From Hydrogenophaga sp. (GTDB taxonomy: Bacteria; Pseudomonadota; Gammaproteobacteria; Burkholderiales; Burkholderiaceae_C), in contig NZ_JAILWB010000010.1 in the NCBI RefSeq assembly GCF_025699295.1, positions 142,748 through 206,747 on the forward strand: a DNA stretch of 64,000 nt. The letters are read 5' to 3'. The notes under the pieces are model-generated. The model was given only the letters and a program-made list of their open reading frames with translations. It ran no database searches and was not told the origin of the DNA. Shown piece after piece: positions 44,285-53,423 of the stretch. A program made the translations under genes and the position numbers. Position 1 is the stretch's first letter. Each line of letters opens with the position of its first letter.

Positions 44285-45064
44285 ATGAACCTCACCCAAC
44301 ACCCCGAACTGCTGGACAAACTCGCTGCCGCCCACGCCCTGGGCACTCTGCGCGGTGGTGCGCGCCGTCGCTTCGAGGCCATGGCGCGCGAACAGACACC
44401 AGTGCGCGCCGCCGCGCTCGTGTGGCAAAGCCGCGTGGCCAGCATGAATGAGCTGCAGCTCCCGAGCGAGCCCGCACCTGCCGTGTGGACGCGCATCGAG
44501 AACCTCGTGCGCGCCGACCGGGAGCAGCACGCCATGGCCGCCGCGCGCGTGGCCCCCGTGAAATCGCAGACCGGTGGCTGGCTTCGCAGCCTCGCCTTGT
44601 GGCGCGGCACCACCGCTGCCGGCGCTCTGGCCACCGTGCTGGCGGTGGTCACCGCCGTGGGTCTGCGCGACGACCTGGGCACGCAGATCGGCGAACTGCA
44701 GGCAAAACTGGAGGCAACGCCCGCCATCGAGTACGTGGCCGTGCTCAACGACGACCAGGCCAGCGCCTCCATGCTGGTGACCTTCGATCCCAAGAGCAAG
44801 AAGCTGACGCTGCAACGCGTGGGCGGCTTCCAGGAAGCGGGCGACAAATCGCTGCAACTCTGGGCGCTGCCACCCACGGGCGGGCCGCGCTCACTCGGTG
44901 TGCTGGGTCAGGACCGCCTGCTGCAGCTGACGGCGGGCGAAGCCGATGTGCGCGAGGTGCCGGCGCTGGCGATCAGCCTGGAACCCAAGGGCGGCGTGCC
45001 CAGCGAACGCGGCCCGACCGGGCCGGTGCTGTTCAAGGGCGCACTGATCCAGAAGATGCTGTAA
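44285..45064 (+). CDS. RskA-like anti-sigma factor
   Basis: 259 residues. A cytoplasmic N-terminal sigma-binding stretch (LLDKLAAAHALGTLRGGARRRFEAM), one membrane helix at about 107-127 (TTAAGALATVLAVVTAVGL) and a periplasmic C-terminal RskA/anti-sigma-K domain (ASMLVTFDPKSKKLTLQRVGG, LQLWALPPTGGPRSLGVL). No His-Cys-Cys zinc anti-sigma motif. It would hold the neighbouring sigma until a periplasmic signal triggers release. Last gene of the cluster; convergent with queF. Confidence 0.88.
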   Translation: MNLTQHPELLDKLAAAHALGTLRGGARRRFEAMAREQTPVRAAALVWQSRVASMNELQLPSEPAPAVWTRIENLVRADREQHAMAAARVAPVKSQTGGWLRSLALWRGTTAAGALATVLAVVTAVGLRDDLGTQIGELQAKLEATPAIEYVAVLNDDQASASMLVTFDPKSKKLTLQRVGGFQEAGDKSLQLWALPPTGGPRSLGVLGQDRLLQLTAGEADVREVPALAISLEPKGGVPSERGPTGPVLFKGALIQKML

Positions 45065-45082
45065 CCCACGCGCGCGGTACGG

Positions 45083-45928
45083 CTACTGCCGCGCGGTGCG
45101 CACGTTGGCCGGTGGTGGCTGCGGGTGGCTGCTGCGCCAGGGGTTGATGTCCAGCCCGCCGCGGCGCGTATAGCGCGCGTAGACCGAGAGCTTGGCGGGT
45201 TTGCAGCGCTGCCAGATGTCCATGTAGATGCGCTCGACGCACTGCTCGTGGAACTCGTTGTGGTTGCGAAAGCTCACGATGTATTGCAGCAGGCCGGCCT
45301 GGTCGATTTGCGGTCCGCTGTAGGCGATCTGCACACTGCCCCAGTCGGGCTGGCCCGTGACGAGGCAGTTGCTCTTGAGCAGGTGGCTCACCAGCGTTTC
45401 GTCCACGGGTTTTTCATCGAAGGCGGCCGTGAGCAGTTCGGGCGCGGGCTGGTACTGCGTACATTCCACGTCGAGCCGGTCGAGCAACAAGCCGCTGAGT
45501 TCGTGCACCGGCTCGCGGTCGAAATGTTCGGGCAGCAGGAGCTTCACACCGGCGTTGGCCTGCACCGGCCCACCCTGCCAGATGGCGGCGCTCACGTCGT
45601 CGCGGATTCGCTCGCGCACCGCGTCGGCACTGGCGAACGGCGTGTTGTTGAAGCTGTTGAGGTAGAGCTTGAACGATTTGCTCTCGACGATGTGCGTGCT
45701 CTCGCAGGGCACCGTGATGTGCGCCAGCGCCACCTGTGGCTTGCCGCGCAGGTTGAGCCAGCTCAGCTCGAACGCGGTCCACAGGTCCGCGCCGAGAAAG
45801 GGTACGCTGCCGGTGATGCCGATCTCGCGCCGCTTGGCCTCGCGGGGCAGGGGAAACAGCAGCGAGGCGTCGTACTGGTCGATGTAGGCCGAAGCTTTGC
45901 CGAGTTGCGACAGTTCGGGCGTGTTCAC
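45083..45928 (-). CDS. queF: NADPH-dependent 7-cyano-7-deazaguanine reductase
   Basis: 281 residues (long, type II form). Reduces preQ0 to preQ1 in queuosine synthesis. The active-site Cys188 is in [19 protein letters not shown] with Asp195, and [22 protein letters not shown] near 75-96 is the QueF block. The start is a GTG at 45926-45928 that overlaps the stop of the upstream gene by 4 bases (GTGA); the family then opens [15 protein letters not shown]. Third gene of the yaaA-P4H-queF set. Confidence 0.95.
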   Translation of the reverse strand: MNTPELSQLGKASAYIDQYDASLLFPLPREAKRREIGITGSVPFLGADLWTAFELSWLNLRGKPQVALAHITVPCESTHIVESKSFKLYLNSFNNTPFASADAVRERIRDDVSAAIWQGGPVQANAGVKLLLPEHFDREPVHELSGLLLDRLDVECTQYQPAPELLTAAFDEKPVDETLVSHLLKSNCLVTGQPDWGSVQIAYSGPQIDQAGLLQYIVSFRNHNEFHEQCVERIYMDIWQRCKPAKLSVYARYTRRGGLDINPWRSSHPQPPPANVRTARQ

Positions 45929-46821
45929 ACGAACTCCCGTTCTCTGAGCCACTTGGTGGCCACCCACTTCTCGCCCTCGATGACTGGCGCGCCACCATGC
46001 AGCGTGCGGGTGGATGGGTGGGCACGGTCATAGCTGAAGAACACCGCGTTGCCACGCACGGGCGCGACTTCCAGGCCCACGTCGGGGAAGGTGGTGCCAC
46101 CGCCGCGCGCAGGTTCGTTGAGATACATCACCAGCGTGGCCACGCGCTGGCCGCCCCGTTTGAGGATGGTGGGCGTGCCGGGTTCGGCGGGGTCGAAGTA
46201 GTCGTAGTGCGGCTTGTACTCGGCGCCCGGCTTGTAGTTCAGCACCTGGAAGCCTTCACCGTTCTCCAGCGGCCAGTTCAGCAGCCGTGCGATGCGGGCT
46301 TCGACGCGCGCCACCTCGGGCGTCTGCCCGCGCGTGAAGAACATGCCGCTGCTGGTACGGTCTGGGTTGAGTTCCTCGCCGCCCGTCTTGGTCTCCACCG
46401 TCAGGGAGCGCGCCAGGTGCGGGCGGGCGGACTCGATCAGCGCCTCGCACTCCTCGGCACTCAGCAGATTGCCCAGCACCACCACGCGCGGATGGTTCAG
46501 CGTGGCGATCACGTCCACCAGCCGGTCACCGGCATCGATCTGGTGCGGCGCGCGGCTCAGATCCAGGTCGGGGACGGGGACGCCGGCAGAGGACGACGCG
46601 GCCTGGAGCTGATCGGGCGGCGACTCCGGCTCGGCTGCCTGTGGTCTGACCACGGCCTGGGTGCGCAGGTGTTCGTGCAGCGTGCTCTCGAGCGCGGCCA
46701 CGGCGACCGACTCCTGCCAGCCGGAAGCCATCATGGAGGCCAGCACCACCTCGGGTGCAAAGCCGGCGGACGCCTGCTCGATGATCCAGCGGCGCAATTC
46801 GGGGGTGACGGTCTGGCTCAT
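45925..46821 (-). CDS. Prolyl-4-hydroxylase-like 2-oxoglutarate/Fe(II) oxygenase
   Basis: 298 residues. C-terminal double-stranded beta-helix with the iron ligands in [10 protein letters not shown] (His205, Asp207) and RTLHGGAP (His275), and the 2-oxoglutarate Lys285 in [12 protein letters not shown] separate N-terminal helical domain (1-60) precedes a Pro/Ala linker. Bacterial members hydroxylate proline in a partner such as elongation factor Tu; the target is not visible. Start overlaps the yaaA stop by 4 bases. Confidence 0.92.
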   Translation of the reverse strand: MSQTVTPELRRWIIEQASAGFAPEVVLASMMASGWQESVAVAALESTLHEHLRTQAVVRPQAAEPESPPDQLQAASSSAGVPVPDLDLSRAPHQIDAGDRLVDVIATLNHPRVVVLGNLLSAEECEALIESARPHLARSLTVETKTGGEELNPDRTSSGMFFTRGQTPEVARVEARIARLLNWPLENGEGFQVLNYKPGAEYKPHYDYFDPAEPGTPTILKRGGQRVATLVMYLNEPARGGGTTFPDVGLEVAPVRGNAVFFSYDRAHPSTRTLHGGAPVIEGEKWVATKWLREREFV

Positions 46822-47603
46822 GGTGGCGAGGCCTTCTGTTCGCGGCGGAACACCAGCCGGTCGGGCGACGACGCGGCGGGCACGAACCGGTATCCCTCAA
46901 GGTCGAAGCCCTTGAGCTGCTCGGGGGTGGTGGCGCGGTGCGTCACAGCGTACCGCACCATGAGGCCGCGCGCACGCTTGGCCATGAAGCTGATGACCTT
47001 GTAGCCATCGGCCTTGCGCTCCTCGAAGGCACACGTGATCACGCGCGGCAGCAGCGCCTTGCGGTCCACGGCCTTGAAGTACTCCTCGCTGGCGAGGTTG
47101 ATCACCACCGGACTGCGGTCGGCCCGGGCCCGCTTGTTCAGGTACTCGGCAATCTGGTTGCCCCAGAACTCGTAGAGGTTCCTGCCGGCGGTGGTCTTCA
47201 GCCGCGTGCCCATTTCGAGCCGGTAAGGCTGCATGCGATCGAGCGGGCGCAGTACGCCATACAGGCCACTGAGGATGCACAGGTGCTGCTGCAACCAGTC
47301 CAGTTCGGACTCGCCGAGCGTGCGGGCATCGAGCCCGCCGTAAACGTCACCGTCGAATGCGAGCACCGCCTGCCGGGAGTTCTTCTCCGTGAACCGGGGC
47401 CGCCAGGCCTGGTAGCGCGCGACGTTCAGCCCCGAAAGCGCGTCGGACAGGTTCATCAGTTCGGCGATCTGCCGCGGCGACTTCTCGCGCAGGACCTCGA
47501 TCAACGCCGCCGACTGCTTCACGAACAAGGGCTGCGTGTGTGTGGCGACGCGCAGCGGCGTCTCGTAATCGAGGGCCTTGGCGGGCGAGATCAGGAAGAG
47601 CAT
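46818..47603 (-). CDS. yaaA: Peroxide stress protein YaaA (DUF328)
   Basis: 261 residues. It opens MLFLISPAKALDYE, has the YaaA core FDGDVYGGLDARTL and LSGLYGVLRPLDRMQPYRLEMGTRLK, and ends with the DLEGYRFVPAASSPDRLVFRR strand. YaaA lowers free intracellular iron and limits Fenton damage during peroxide stress. First gene of a three-gene coupled operon with an Fe(II)-oxygenase and queF. The start is at an ATG in the window's common intergenic region to the VOC operon. Confidence 0.95.
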   Translation of the reverse strand: MLFLISPAKALDYETPLRVATHTQPLFVKQSAALIEVLREKSPRQIAELMNLSDALSGLNVARYQAWRPRFTEKNSRQAVLAFDGDVYGGLDARTLGESELDWLQQHLCILSGLYGVLRPLDRMQPYRLEMGTRLKTTAGRNLYEFWGNQIAEYLNKRARADRSPVVINLASEEYFKAVDRKALLPRVITCAFEERKADGYKVISFMAKRARGLMVRYAVTHRATTPEQLKGFDLEGYRFVPAASSPDRLVFRREQKASPP

Positions 47604-47876
47604 CTTGGATGGGCAACGGGTCGGAAACAAGGCGCGCCTGCAGGCACAAGAGGCGCGCGCCGGGGAAACGTGGATTATCGCCAACGCAGATCGCACCAGG
47701 ACCGCTGGAACACAAACCACGCGCCAGGCACCCCGGCGGGTCGTCGACAGGGCTGGGGGATTGCCTCAAACTGGAGTGCGCTGCAGGCCTATTCAATTAC
47801 GATAAGAGAAATGCGTTGCATAATGGTGAACGCTTATTCCCCCGCGCCCGCATCCGACGACCTTCAGGAGACCGAC
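47604..47876. promoter_or_regulatory. Divergent promoter region, yaaA / VOC-monooxygenase operon
   Basis: 273 bases without a gene. A/T-rich stretch 47790-47830 (TTCAATTACGATAAGAG). An inverted repeat GCGTT (47813-47817) - 11 bases - AACGC (47829-47833) has the spacing of LysR-type T-N11-A sites. An in-frame ATG at 47823 would be an alternative VOC start, but the CAGGAG at 47865-47870 serves 47877. Which regulator binds is not known. Confidence 0.45.
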
Positions 47877-48491
47877 ATGCCGACCCCCGCCACCCTGCCC
47901 GCTCCCGCACCGATCCAGCAGCTGCACCACTACGCCTACCGGGCCAGGGACGCAGAGGAAACGCGCCGGTTCTACGAGGACATCCTGGGCCTGCCGCTGT
48001 ACCACATCATCCAGAGCGACGTCGTGCCCAGCACGGGCGAGTACTGCCCCTACACGCACTTCTTCTTCCGCCTGCAGGACGGCTCCTTCATCGCGTTCTT
48101 CGACCTCGGCGACGACGAGGCCGCGCTGCCCAGCCCCAACACGCCCAAGTGGGTCAACCACATCAGCTTCCGCGTCAATACCGAGCAGGAGCTGGAGAAC
48201 ACCAAGGCACGCCTGGAGGCCAGCGGCATCGAGGTGCTTGGCGTGACCGACCACCACATCTTCAAGAGCATCTATTTCTTCGATCCGAACGGCATCCGCC
48301 TGGAACTCACCGCGCAGCTGGCCGACGAATTCGAGATGCTCGAGGAAAGCAAGACCGCGCACGCACGTCTGGCCGAGTGGACCGCGCGCAAGGAGGTATG
48401 GCGCCGCGAGCGTGCCGAAGGCAAGAGCTCAGCGCCCCTCAAGCCGCAGCGAAACGACCGCCCCGAAGTGGTGGCGCGCTCACAGTCCTGA
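47877..48491 (+). CDS. VOC-family (glyoxalase/extradiol-dioxygenase fold) protein
   Basis: 204 residues. Typical VOC beta-alpha-beta-beta-beta pattern: LHHYAYRARDAEETRRFYEDILGLPLYH, then VNHISFRVNTEQELENTKARL and SIYFFDPNGIRLELT with a candidate metal His (H in LHHYAYR and NHISFR) and Glu (RLELT). The C-terminal 50 residues are charged and helical. CAGGAG ribosome site. First gene of a probable operon with an FAD-dependent aromatic monooxygenase (13-base gap), so it may act in ring cleavage of the same compound. Confidence 0.87.
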   Translation: MPTPATLPAPAPIQQLHHYAYRARDAEETRRFYEDILGLPLYHIIQSDVVPSTGEYCPYTHFFFRLQDGSFIAFFDLGDDEAALPSPNTPKWVNHISFRVNTEQELENTKARLEASGIEVLGVTDHHIFKSIYFFDPNGIRLELTAQLADEFEMLEESKTAHARLAEWTARKEVWRRERAEGKSSAPLKPQRNDRPEVVARSQS

Positions 48492-48504
48492 GCGGAGCAG
48501 GCAC

Positions 48505-50238
48505 ATGTCCTTTTCGGCCTATCGCGACACCGCCCTCACGAACAGCTATGAGTTCACCAGCGGCGCCGGCTACGTGCTGCCGGAGTACCCCTTCGTTCCA
48601 CCACCCGAGTTGCAAGGCCTTGCCACCGTGCGCCACCCCATCGTGATCGTGGGCGGCGGCATCACCGGCCTGACGCTGGCCTGCTCACTGGCGCGCCTGG
48701 GCGTGCGCGCCGTGCTGATCGACGAGGACAACACCGTCGGCGTGAAGGGCGCGTCCTCTCGTGGCATCTGCTACACGCAGAAGTCGCTGGAGATCTTCGA
48801 GCGTCTGGGCATCTTCGAGCGCATCGCGGCCAAGGGCACGCAATGGAGCGTGGGGCGCACCTTCGCGGGCGAAGACGAGGTGTACAGCTTCGACCTGCGC
48901 CAGCAGGGCAACTTCCACCTCTCCTGTCAGCCCCCCTTCATCAACATCCAGCAGTTCTACATCGAGGCCTTCCTGGTCGACCGCATCCAGGAACTCGGCG
49001 GCATCGACCTGCGCTGGCAGAACCGCCTGACCGCTTTCGAACAGAACAGCGAGGCCGCCACGCTCACGGTGGAGACACCCGCCGGCAGCTACCGCATCGA
49101 GGCCGAGCACGTGATCGACGCCACAGGCTCGCACAGCCCGCTGCGCAAATGGCTGAACGTGCCGTTCGACTCGCGCCGCGGCGACGACCGCTGGTGCATC
49201 GCCGATGTGCGTTTCAGCACCCAGCCGCCCACCGAGCGCCACACCTGGATCGAAGCCCCGTTCAACGAGAACCGCGCGGTCTGGCAGCATCTGATGGCCG
49301 ACGACGTCTGGCGCATCGACTACCAGATGGCCCCCAACGCCGACCCCGAGTACGTCAGCCGCGAGGACGTGGTGCGCGAGCGCCTGGCGCGCCAGTTCGG
49401 CAAGGACGTGGAGGTCGAAATCGTCTGGGTCGGGCCCTATGCCTACCGCAGCGAATGCGTGCACGCCATGCGCCATGGCCGCGTGTACCTGATGGGCGAC
49501 TCCGCCAAGGTCGTCAGCCCGTTCGGCGCGCGCGGTGGCAACACGGGGGTGGCCGACGCCGACAACCTGGCGTGGAAACTCGCCGCCGTACTGCGGGGCA
49601 AGGCCCATGCGGCCCTGCTTCAGAGCTACGACGAGGAGCGCCTGGAGGCGGCCCAGCAGAACGTGTGCGTGACCAACCGCACCGCGCGCTTCCTGCGCCC
49701 GGCCGAAGGCAGCGAGCGCCTGTTCCGCCAGGCGGCCATCGGCCTGGCGCGCCAGTACCCGTTTGCGCGCAGCTTCATCAATACCGGCCGCATGGCCGTC
49801 GCCAACCCCTACAGCCGCTCCACGGCCTGCGCCTATGCACAGGGCAGCGCCGCGGGCCAGTCGGTGCAGAACGTGCAGTTCCAGTGGGCCGATGGCAGCC
49901 GCGGCCAGGTCAACGACCTGCTGAACTGGGCCGCCGGCGACCTGCTGCTGCTCGTGTTCGGCGATCTCCCCGCCACCGCCCTCCAGCGGCTGCGCCGCCT
50001 CTGCCTGGACGCGCCGGTGCGCAGCGTTCAGGTGCTGGGCGCCGATGCGCCCGGGCAGGCGATCGAACACGTCCGGGACCCCCGGGGGCACCTGCAGGGT
50101 GCCTGCCACGTGTTCGGTCACGCCTGGGCGCTGGTGCGCCCCGACGGCTATCTCGCCGCCAGTGGCGAAACCATCAACGCCCAACTGGTCGCGGCCATCG
50201 AGCGCTCGCTCGGCCTGCGCGGAGACAAACAGCCATGA
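48505..50238 (+). CDS. FAD-dependent aromatic-ring monooxygenase (MhpA-like)
   Basis: 577 residues, class A flavoprotein. Dinucleotide motif IVIVGGGITGLTLACSLARLGVRAVLID near 46-75, a GxG-type DG-like segment, and the second FAD motif YLMGDSAKVVSPFGARGGNTGVADADNLAWKLAAVL near 330-365; the usual GDAAH reads GDSAK. C-terminal thioredoxin-like domain from about 470. Closest in design to 3-(3-hydroxyphenyl)propionate hydroxylase and related enzymes; the substrate is not determinable. Its stop overlaps the next start (ATGA). Confidence 0.9.
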   Translation: MSFSAYRDTALTNSYEFTSGAGYVLPEYPFVPPPELQGLATVRHPIVIVGGGITGLTLACSLARLGVRAVLIDEDNTVGVKGASSRGICYTQKSLEIFERLGIFERIAAKGTQWSVGRTFAGEDEVYSFDLRQQGNFHLSCQPPFINIQQFYIEAFLVDRIQELGGIDLRWQNRLTAFEQNSEAATLTVETPAGSYRIEAEHVIDATGSHSPLRKWLNVPFDSRRGDDRWCIADVRFSTQPPTERHTWIEAPFNENRAVWQHLMADDVWRIDYQMAPNADPEYVSREDVVRERLARQFGKDVEVEIVWVGPYAYRSECVHAMRHGRVYLMGDSAKVVSPFGARGGNTGVADADNLAWKLAAVLRGKAHAALLQSYDEERLEAAQQNVCVTNRTARFLRPAEGSERLFRQAAIGLARQYPFARSFINTGRMAVANPYSRSTACAYAQGSAAGQSVQNVQFQWADGSRGQVNDLLNWAAGDLLLLVFGDLPATALQRLRRLCLDAPVRSVQVLGADAPGQAIEHVRDPRGHLQGACHVFGHAWALVRPDGYLAASGETINAQLVAAIERSLGLRGDKQP

Positions 50239-50432
50239 AACTCACCCCCCAACTCCAGGACCCCGATGCCTTCTACGAACAGCTGCTCGACGCCCACGCT
50301 GGCCTGAGCCGCGAAGACGCCGAACTGCTCAATGCGCGGCTGATCCTGTTGCTGGCCAACCAGATCGGTGACGCGCGGGTGCTGGCCGACTGCATCGCCG
50401 CCGCCCGCGAGCTGCCGGTCGCGGCCGCCTGA
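50235..50432 (+). CDS. DUF2783-type small protein
   Basis: 65 residues with a DUF2783 pattern: PDAFYEQLLDAHAGLSREDAELLNARLILLLANQIGDARVLADCIAAAR. Entirely helical, no signal peptide. Coupled by a 4-base overlap to the FAD monooxygenase, as such proteins commonly are; it may stabilise or assist that enzyme. Function untested. Confidence 0.85.
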   Translation: MKLTPQLQDPDAFYEQLLDAHAGLSREDAELLNARLILLLANQIGDARVLADCIAAARELPVAAA

Positions 50433-50472
50433 GGAGGTGGTCGAATAAAATCGACGACTTCCCTGCCCCTTG

Positions 50473-50505
50473 ACGGCATCCTGCGGGATGCCGTTTCCAT
50501 TTTTG
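50473..50505 (+). terminator. Terminator between the monooxygenase operon and valS
   Basis: Stem ACGGCATCC (50473-50481) / GGATGCCGT (50486-50494) with a 4-base loop, followed by TTCCATTTTT. Ends 8 bases before the valS start, so it could also affect valS as a leader structure. Confidence 0.65.
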
Positions 50506-50512
50506 GCACCCC

Positions 50513-53416
50513 ATGACCGACACCCTGCACCAGCCCGGCCTGCAATCCCTGGCGAAATCCTTCGAACCCGCCCCGCTCGAAGCCCATTGGGGCCCGGAGT
50601 GGGAACGCCGGGGCTATGGTGCGGCCGGGTTCCGCGGCACAGGCGCCCCCCAGGCCGGCGCACCCTCGTTCGCCATTCAGTTGCCGCCGCCGAACGTGAC
50701 CGGCACCCTGCACATGGGCCACGCGTTCAACCAGACCATCATGGACAGCCTCACGCGGTACCACCGCATGGCCGGCGCCAACACGGTCTGGGTGCCGGGC
50801 ACCGACCACGCCGGCATCGCCACGCAGATCGTGGTGGAGCGCCAGCTGCAGGCCCAGGGCATCAGCCGCCACGACATGGGGCCCACGCCGGCCGAGGCGC
50901 GCAAGAATTTCGTCGCCAAGGTCTGGGAGTGGAAGGAACAGAGTGGCAATACCATCACCACGCAGATGCGCCGCATGGGCGACAGCGTGGACTGGGGCCG
51001 CGAGTACTTCACCATGGACGAGAAGCTCTCGACCGTGGTCACCGAGACCTTCGTGCGCCTGTATGAACAGGGCCTGATCTACCGCGGCAAGCGCCTGGTG
51101 AACTGGGACCCGGTGCTCAAGACTGCGGTGTCCGACCTGGAGGTGGAGAGCGAGGAGGAAGAGGGCTTCCTCTGGCACATCCGCTACCCCCTGAGCGATG
51201 GCAGCGGCTCCGTGGTGGTGGCCACCACGCGCCCCGAGACCATGCTGGGCGACACCGCGGTGATGGTGCACCCGGAGGACGAGCGCTACACCGCGCTGAT
51301 CGGCAAGACCGTGAAGCTGCCGCTGTGCGAGCGCGACATCCCGGTGATCGCCGACGCCTACGTGGACCGCGAATTCGGCACCGGCGTGGTCAAGGTCACG
51401 CCCGCGCACGACACCAACGACTACGCGGTGGGCCAGCGCCACAAGCTGCCGATCATTGGTGTGCTCACGCTGGACGCGGCCATCAACGACAACGCGCCCG
51501 CGAAGTACCGCGGCATGGACCGCTTTGTCGCGCGCAAGGCCGTGGTGGCCGACCTGGAAGCCGCCGGCCTGCTGGTGGAGACCAAAAAGCACAAGCTCAT
51601 GGTGCCGCGCTGCGCGCGCACCGGGCAGGTGATCGAGCCCATGTTGACGGACCAGTGGTTCGTGGCCATGCAGTCCAAGGGCAACGAGAAGAACACCAGC
51701 GGCACCTCGATCGCCGACAAGGCCATTGCCGCCGTGCAGTCGGGCGAAGTCACCTTCGTGCCCGAGAACTGGGTCAACACCTACAACCAGTGGATGAACA
51801 ACATCCAGGACTGGTGTATCTCGCGCCAGCTCTGGTGGGGCCACCAGATCCCGGCCTGGTACGACGAAGCCGGCAACGTGATCGTGGCGCGCAACGAAGC
51901 CGAAGCGCAGGCGAAAGCCCCGGGCCGGACGCTCACGCGCGACCCCGACGTGCTGGACACCTGGTACTCCTCCGCTTTGGTGCCGTTCAGCACCATGGGC
52001 TGGCCGAACCAGACCGACAGCTCGACCGACGACTACAACCTCTACCTGCCCAGCAGCGTGCTGGTCACGGGCTACGACATCATCTTCTTCTGGGTCGCCC
52101 GGATGATCATGATGACGACCCATTTCACCGGCCGCGTGCCGTTCAGGCACGTCTACATCCACGGCCTGGTGCGCGACGCGCAGGGTCACAAGATGAGCAA
52201 GAGCGAAGGCAACGTGCTTGACCCGGTGGACCTGATCGACGGCATCGCGCTCGCGCCCCTGCTGGAGAAACGCACCACCGGCCTGCGCAAGCCCGAAACC
52301 GCACCCAAGGTGCGCAAGCAGACCGAAAAGGAATTCCCCGACGGCATCCCCGCCTATGGCGCGGATGCGCTGCGCTTCACCTTTGCCGCGCTGGCCTCGC
52401 TGGGCCGCAGCATCAATTTCGACAGCAAACGCTGTGAGGGCTACCGCAACTTCTGCAACAAGCTCTGGAACGCCACGCGCTTCACGCTGATGAACTGCGA
52501 GGGTCACGACTGCGGCCTGCAGGAGCACACCAAGGCCGAATGCGCCGTGGGGCAGCCCTTCCACGGCTACCTCAGCTTCAGCCAGGCCGACCGCTGGATC
52601 AGCTCCGTGCTGCAAAAGGTCGAGGCCGAGGTGGCCAGAGGTTTCGCCGAATACCGGCTGGACAACGTGGCCAACGCGATCTACGACTTCGTCTGGAACG
52701 AGTTCTGCGACTGGTACCTGGAAATCGCCAAGGTGCAGATCCAGACCGGTGATGCCGCCCAGCAGCGGGCCACGCGCCGCACGCTGATCCGCACACTGGA
52801 GGCCATCCTGCGCCTGGCGCACCCGGTCATTCCATTCATCACCGAGGAACTCTGGCAGAAGGTCGCACCCGTGGCCGGCCTGCCGGGCGAGTCGGTCAGC
52901 ATCGCGCGCTACCCCGAGAGCCAGCCGAACAAGATCGACGAAGCCGCGATCGCGCATGTCGTCAAGCTGAAGGCGCTGGTCGACGCCTGCCGCACGCTGC
53001 GCGGCGAGATGAGCGTCTCGCCGGCCACGCGCCTGCCGCTGTACGCCGTGGGCGATGCCGACTTCATGCGCGCCGCCGGCCCGGTGCTGCAGGCCCTGGC
53101 CAAACTGAGTGAGGTGCGTGTGTTCGAGGATGAGGCCGCGTGGGCGGCCGCGGCGCAGGCCGCGCCGGTGGCGGTGGTGGGTGAAGCCCGCCTGTGCCTG
53201 TTCATGGAGATCGACGTGGCCGCCGAAAAGACGCGCCTGGGCAAGGAAGCCGCGCGCCTGGAAGGCGAGATCGGCAAGGCCACGGCCAAGCTGTCGAACG
53301 AGGCCTTCGTGGCCAAGGCGCCGCCGGCAGTGATCGATCAGGAGAAGAAACGCGTGGCCGACTTTTCCGCCACGCTGAGCAAGGTGCGCGAGCAACTGGC
53401 CCGCCTGAGCGCCTGA
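50513..53416 (+). CDS. valS: Valyl-tRNA synthetase
   Basis: 967 residues. Class I motifs: [18 protein letters not shown] with HMGH at 67-70 and KMSKS at 560-564 ([16 protein letters not shown]). The CP1 editing domain ([19 protein letters not shown]) hydrolyses Thr-tRNA. The C-terminal coiled coil ([32 protein letters not shown]) is present. Charges tRNA-Val. Upstream is only a short leader with a hairpin. Confidence 0.97.
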   Translation: MTDTLHQPGLQSLAKSFEPAPLEAHWGPEWERRGYGAAGFRGTGAPQAGAPSFAIQLPPPNVTGTLHMGHAFNQTIMDSLTRYHRMAGANTVWVPGTDHAGIATQIVVERQLQAQGISRHDMGPTPAEARKNFVAKVWEWKEQSGNTITTQMRRMGDSVDWGREYFTMDEKLSTVVTETFVRLYEQGLIYRGKRLVNWDPVLKTAVSDLEVESEEEEGFLWHIRYPLSDGSGSVVVATTRPETMLGDTAVMVHPEDERYTALIGKTVKLPLCERDIPVIADAYVDREFGTGVVKVTPAHDTNDYAVGQRHKLPIIGVLTLDAAINDNAPAKYRGMDRFVARKAVVADLEAAGLLVETKKHKLMVPRCARTGQVIEPMLTDQWFVAMQSKGNEKNTSGTSIADKAIAAVQSGEVTFVPENWVNTYNQWMNNIQDWCISRQLWWGHQIPAWYDEAGNVIVARNEAEAQAKAPGRTLTRDPDVLDTWYSSALVPFSTMGWPNQTDSSTDDYNLYLPSSVLVTGYDIIFFWVARMIMMTTHFTGRVPFRHVYIHGLVRDAQGHKMSKSEGNVLDPVDLIDGIALAPLLEKRTTGLRKPETAPKVRKQTEKEFPDGIPAYGADALRFTFAALASLGRSINFDSKRCEGYRNFCNKLWNATRFTLMNCEGHDCGLQEHTKAECAVGQPFHGYLSFSQADRWISSVLQKVEAEVARGFAEYRLDNVANAIYDFVWNEFCDWYLEIAKVQIQTGDAAQQRATRRTLIRTLEAILRLAHPVIPFITEELWQKVAPVAGLPGESVSIARYPESQPNKIDEAAIAHVVKLKALVDACRTLRGEMSVSPATRLPLYAVGDADFMRAAGPVLQALAKLSEVRVFEDEAAWAAAAQAAPVAVVGEARLCLFMEIDVAAEKTRLGKEAARLEGEIGKATAKLSNEAFVAKAPPAVIDQEKKRVADFSATLSKVREQLARLSA

Positions 53417-53423
53417 GCGGCGC

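Noticed and set aside
41444..45064. Cluster read as a methylamine-utilisation (mau) operon
   Set aside because: Only one gene has the methylamine-utilisation label by similarity; no dehydrogenase subunits or maturation genes are present.
50273..53395. 1040-residue minus-strand frame opposite valS
   Set aside because: Shadow of valS; composition without domain features.
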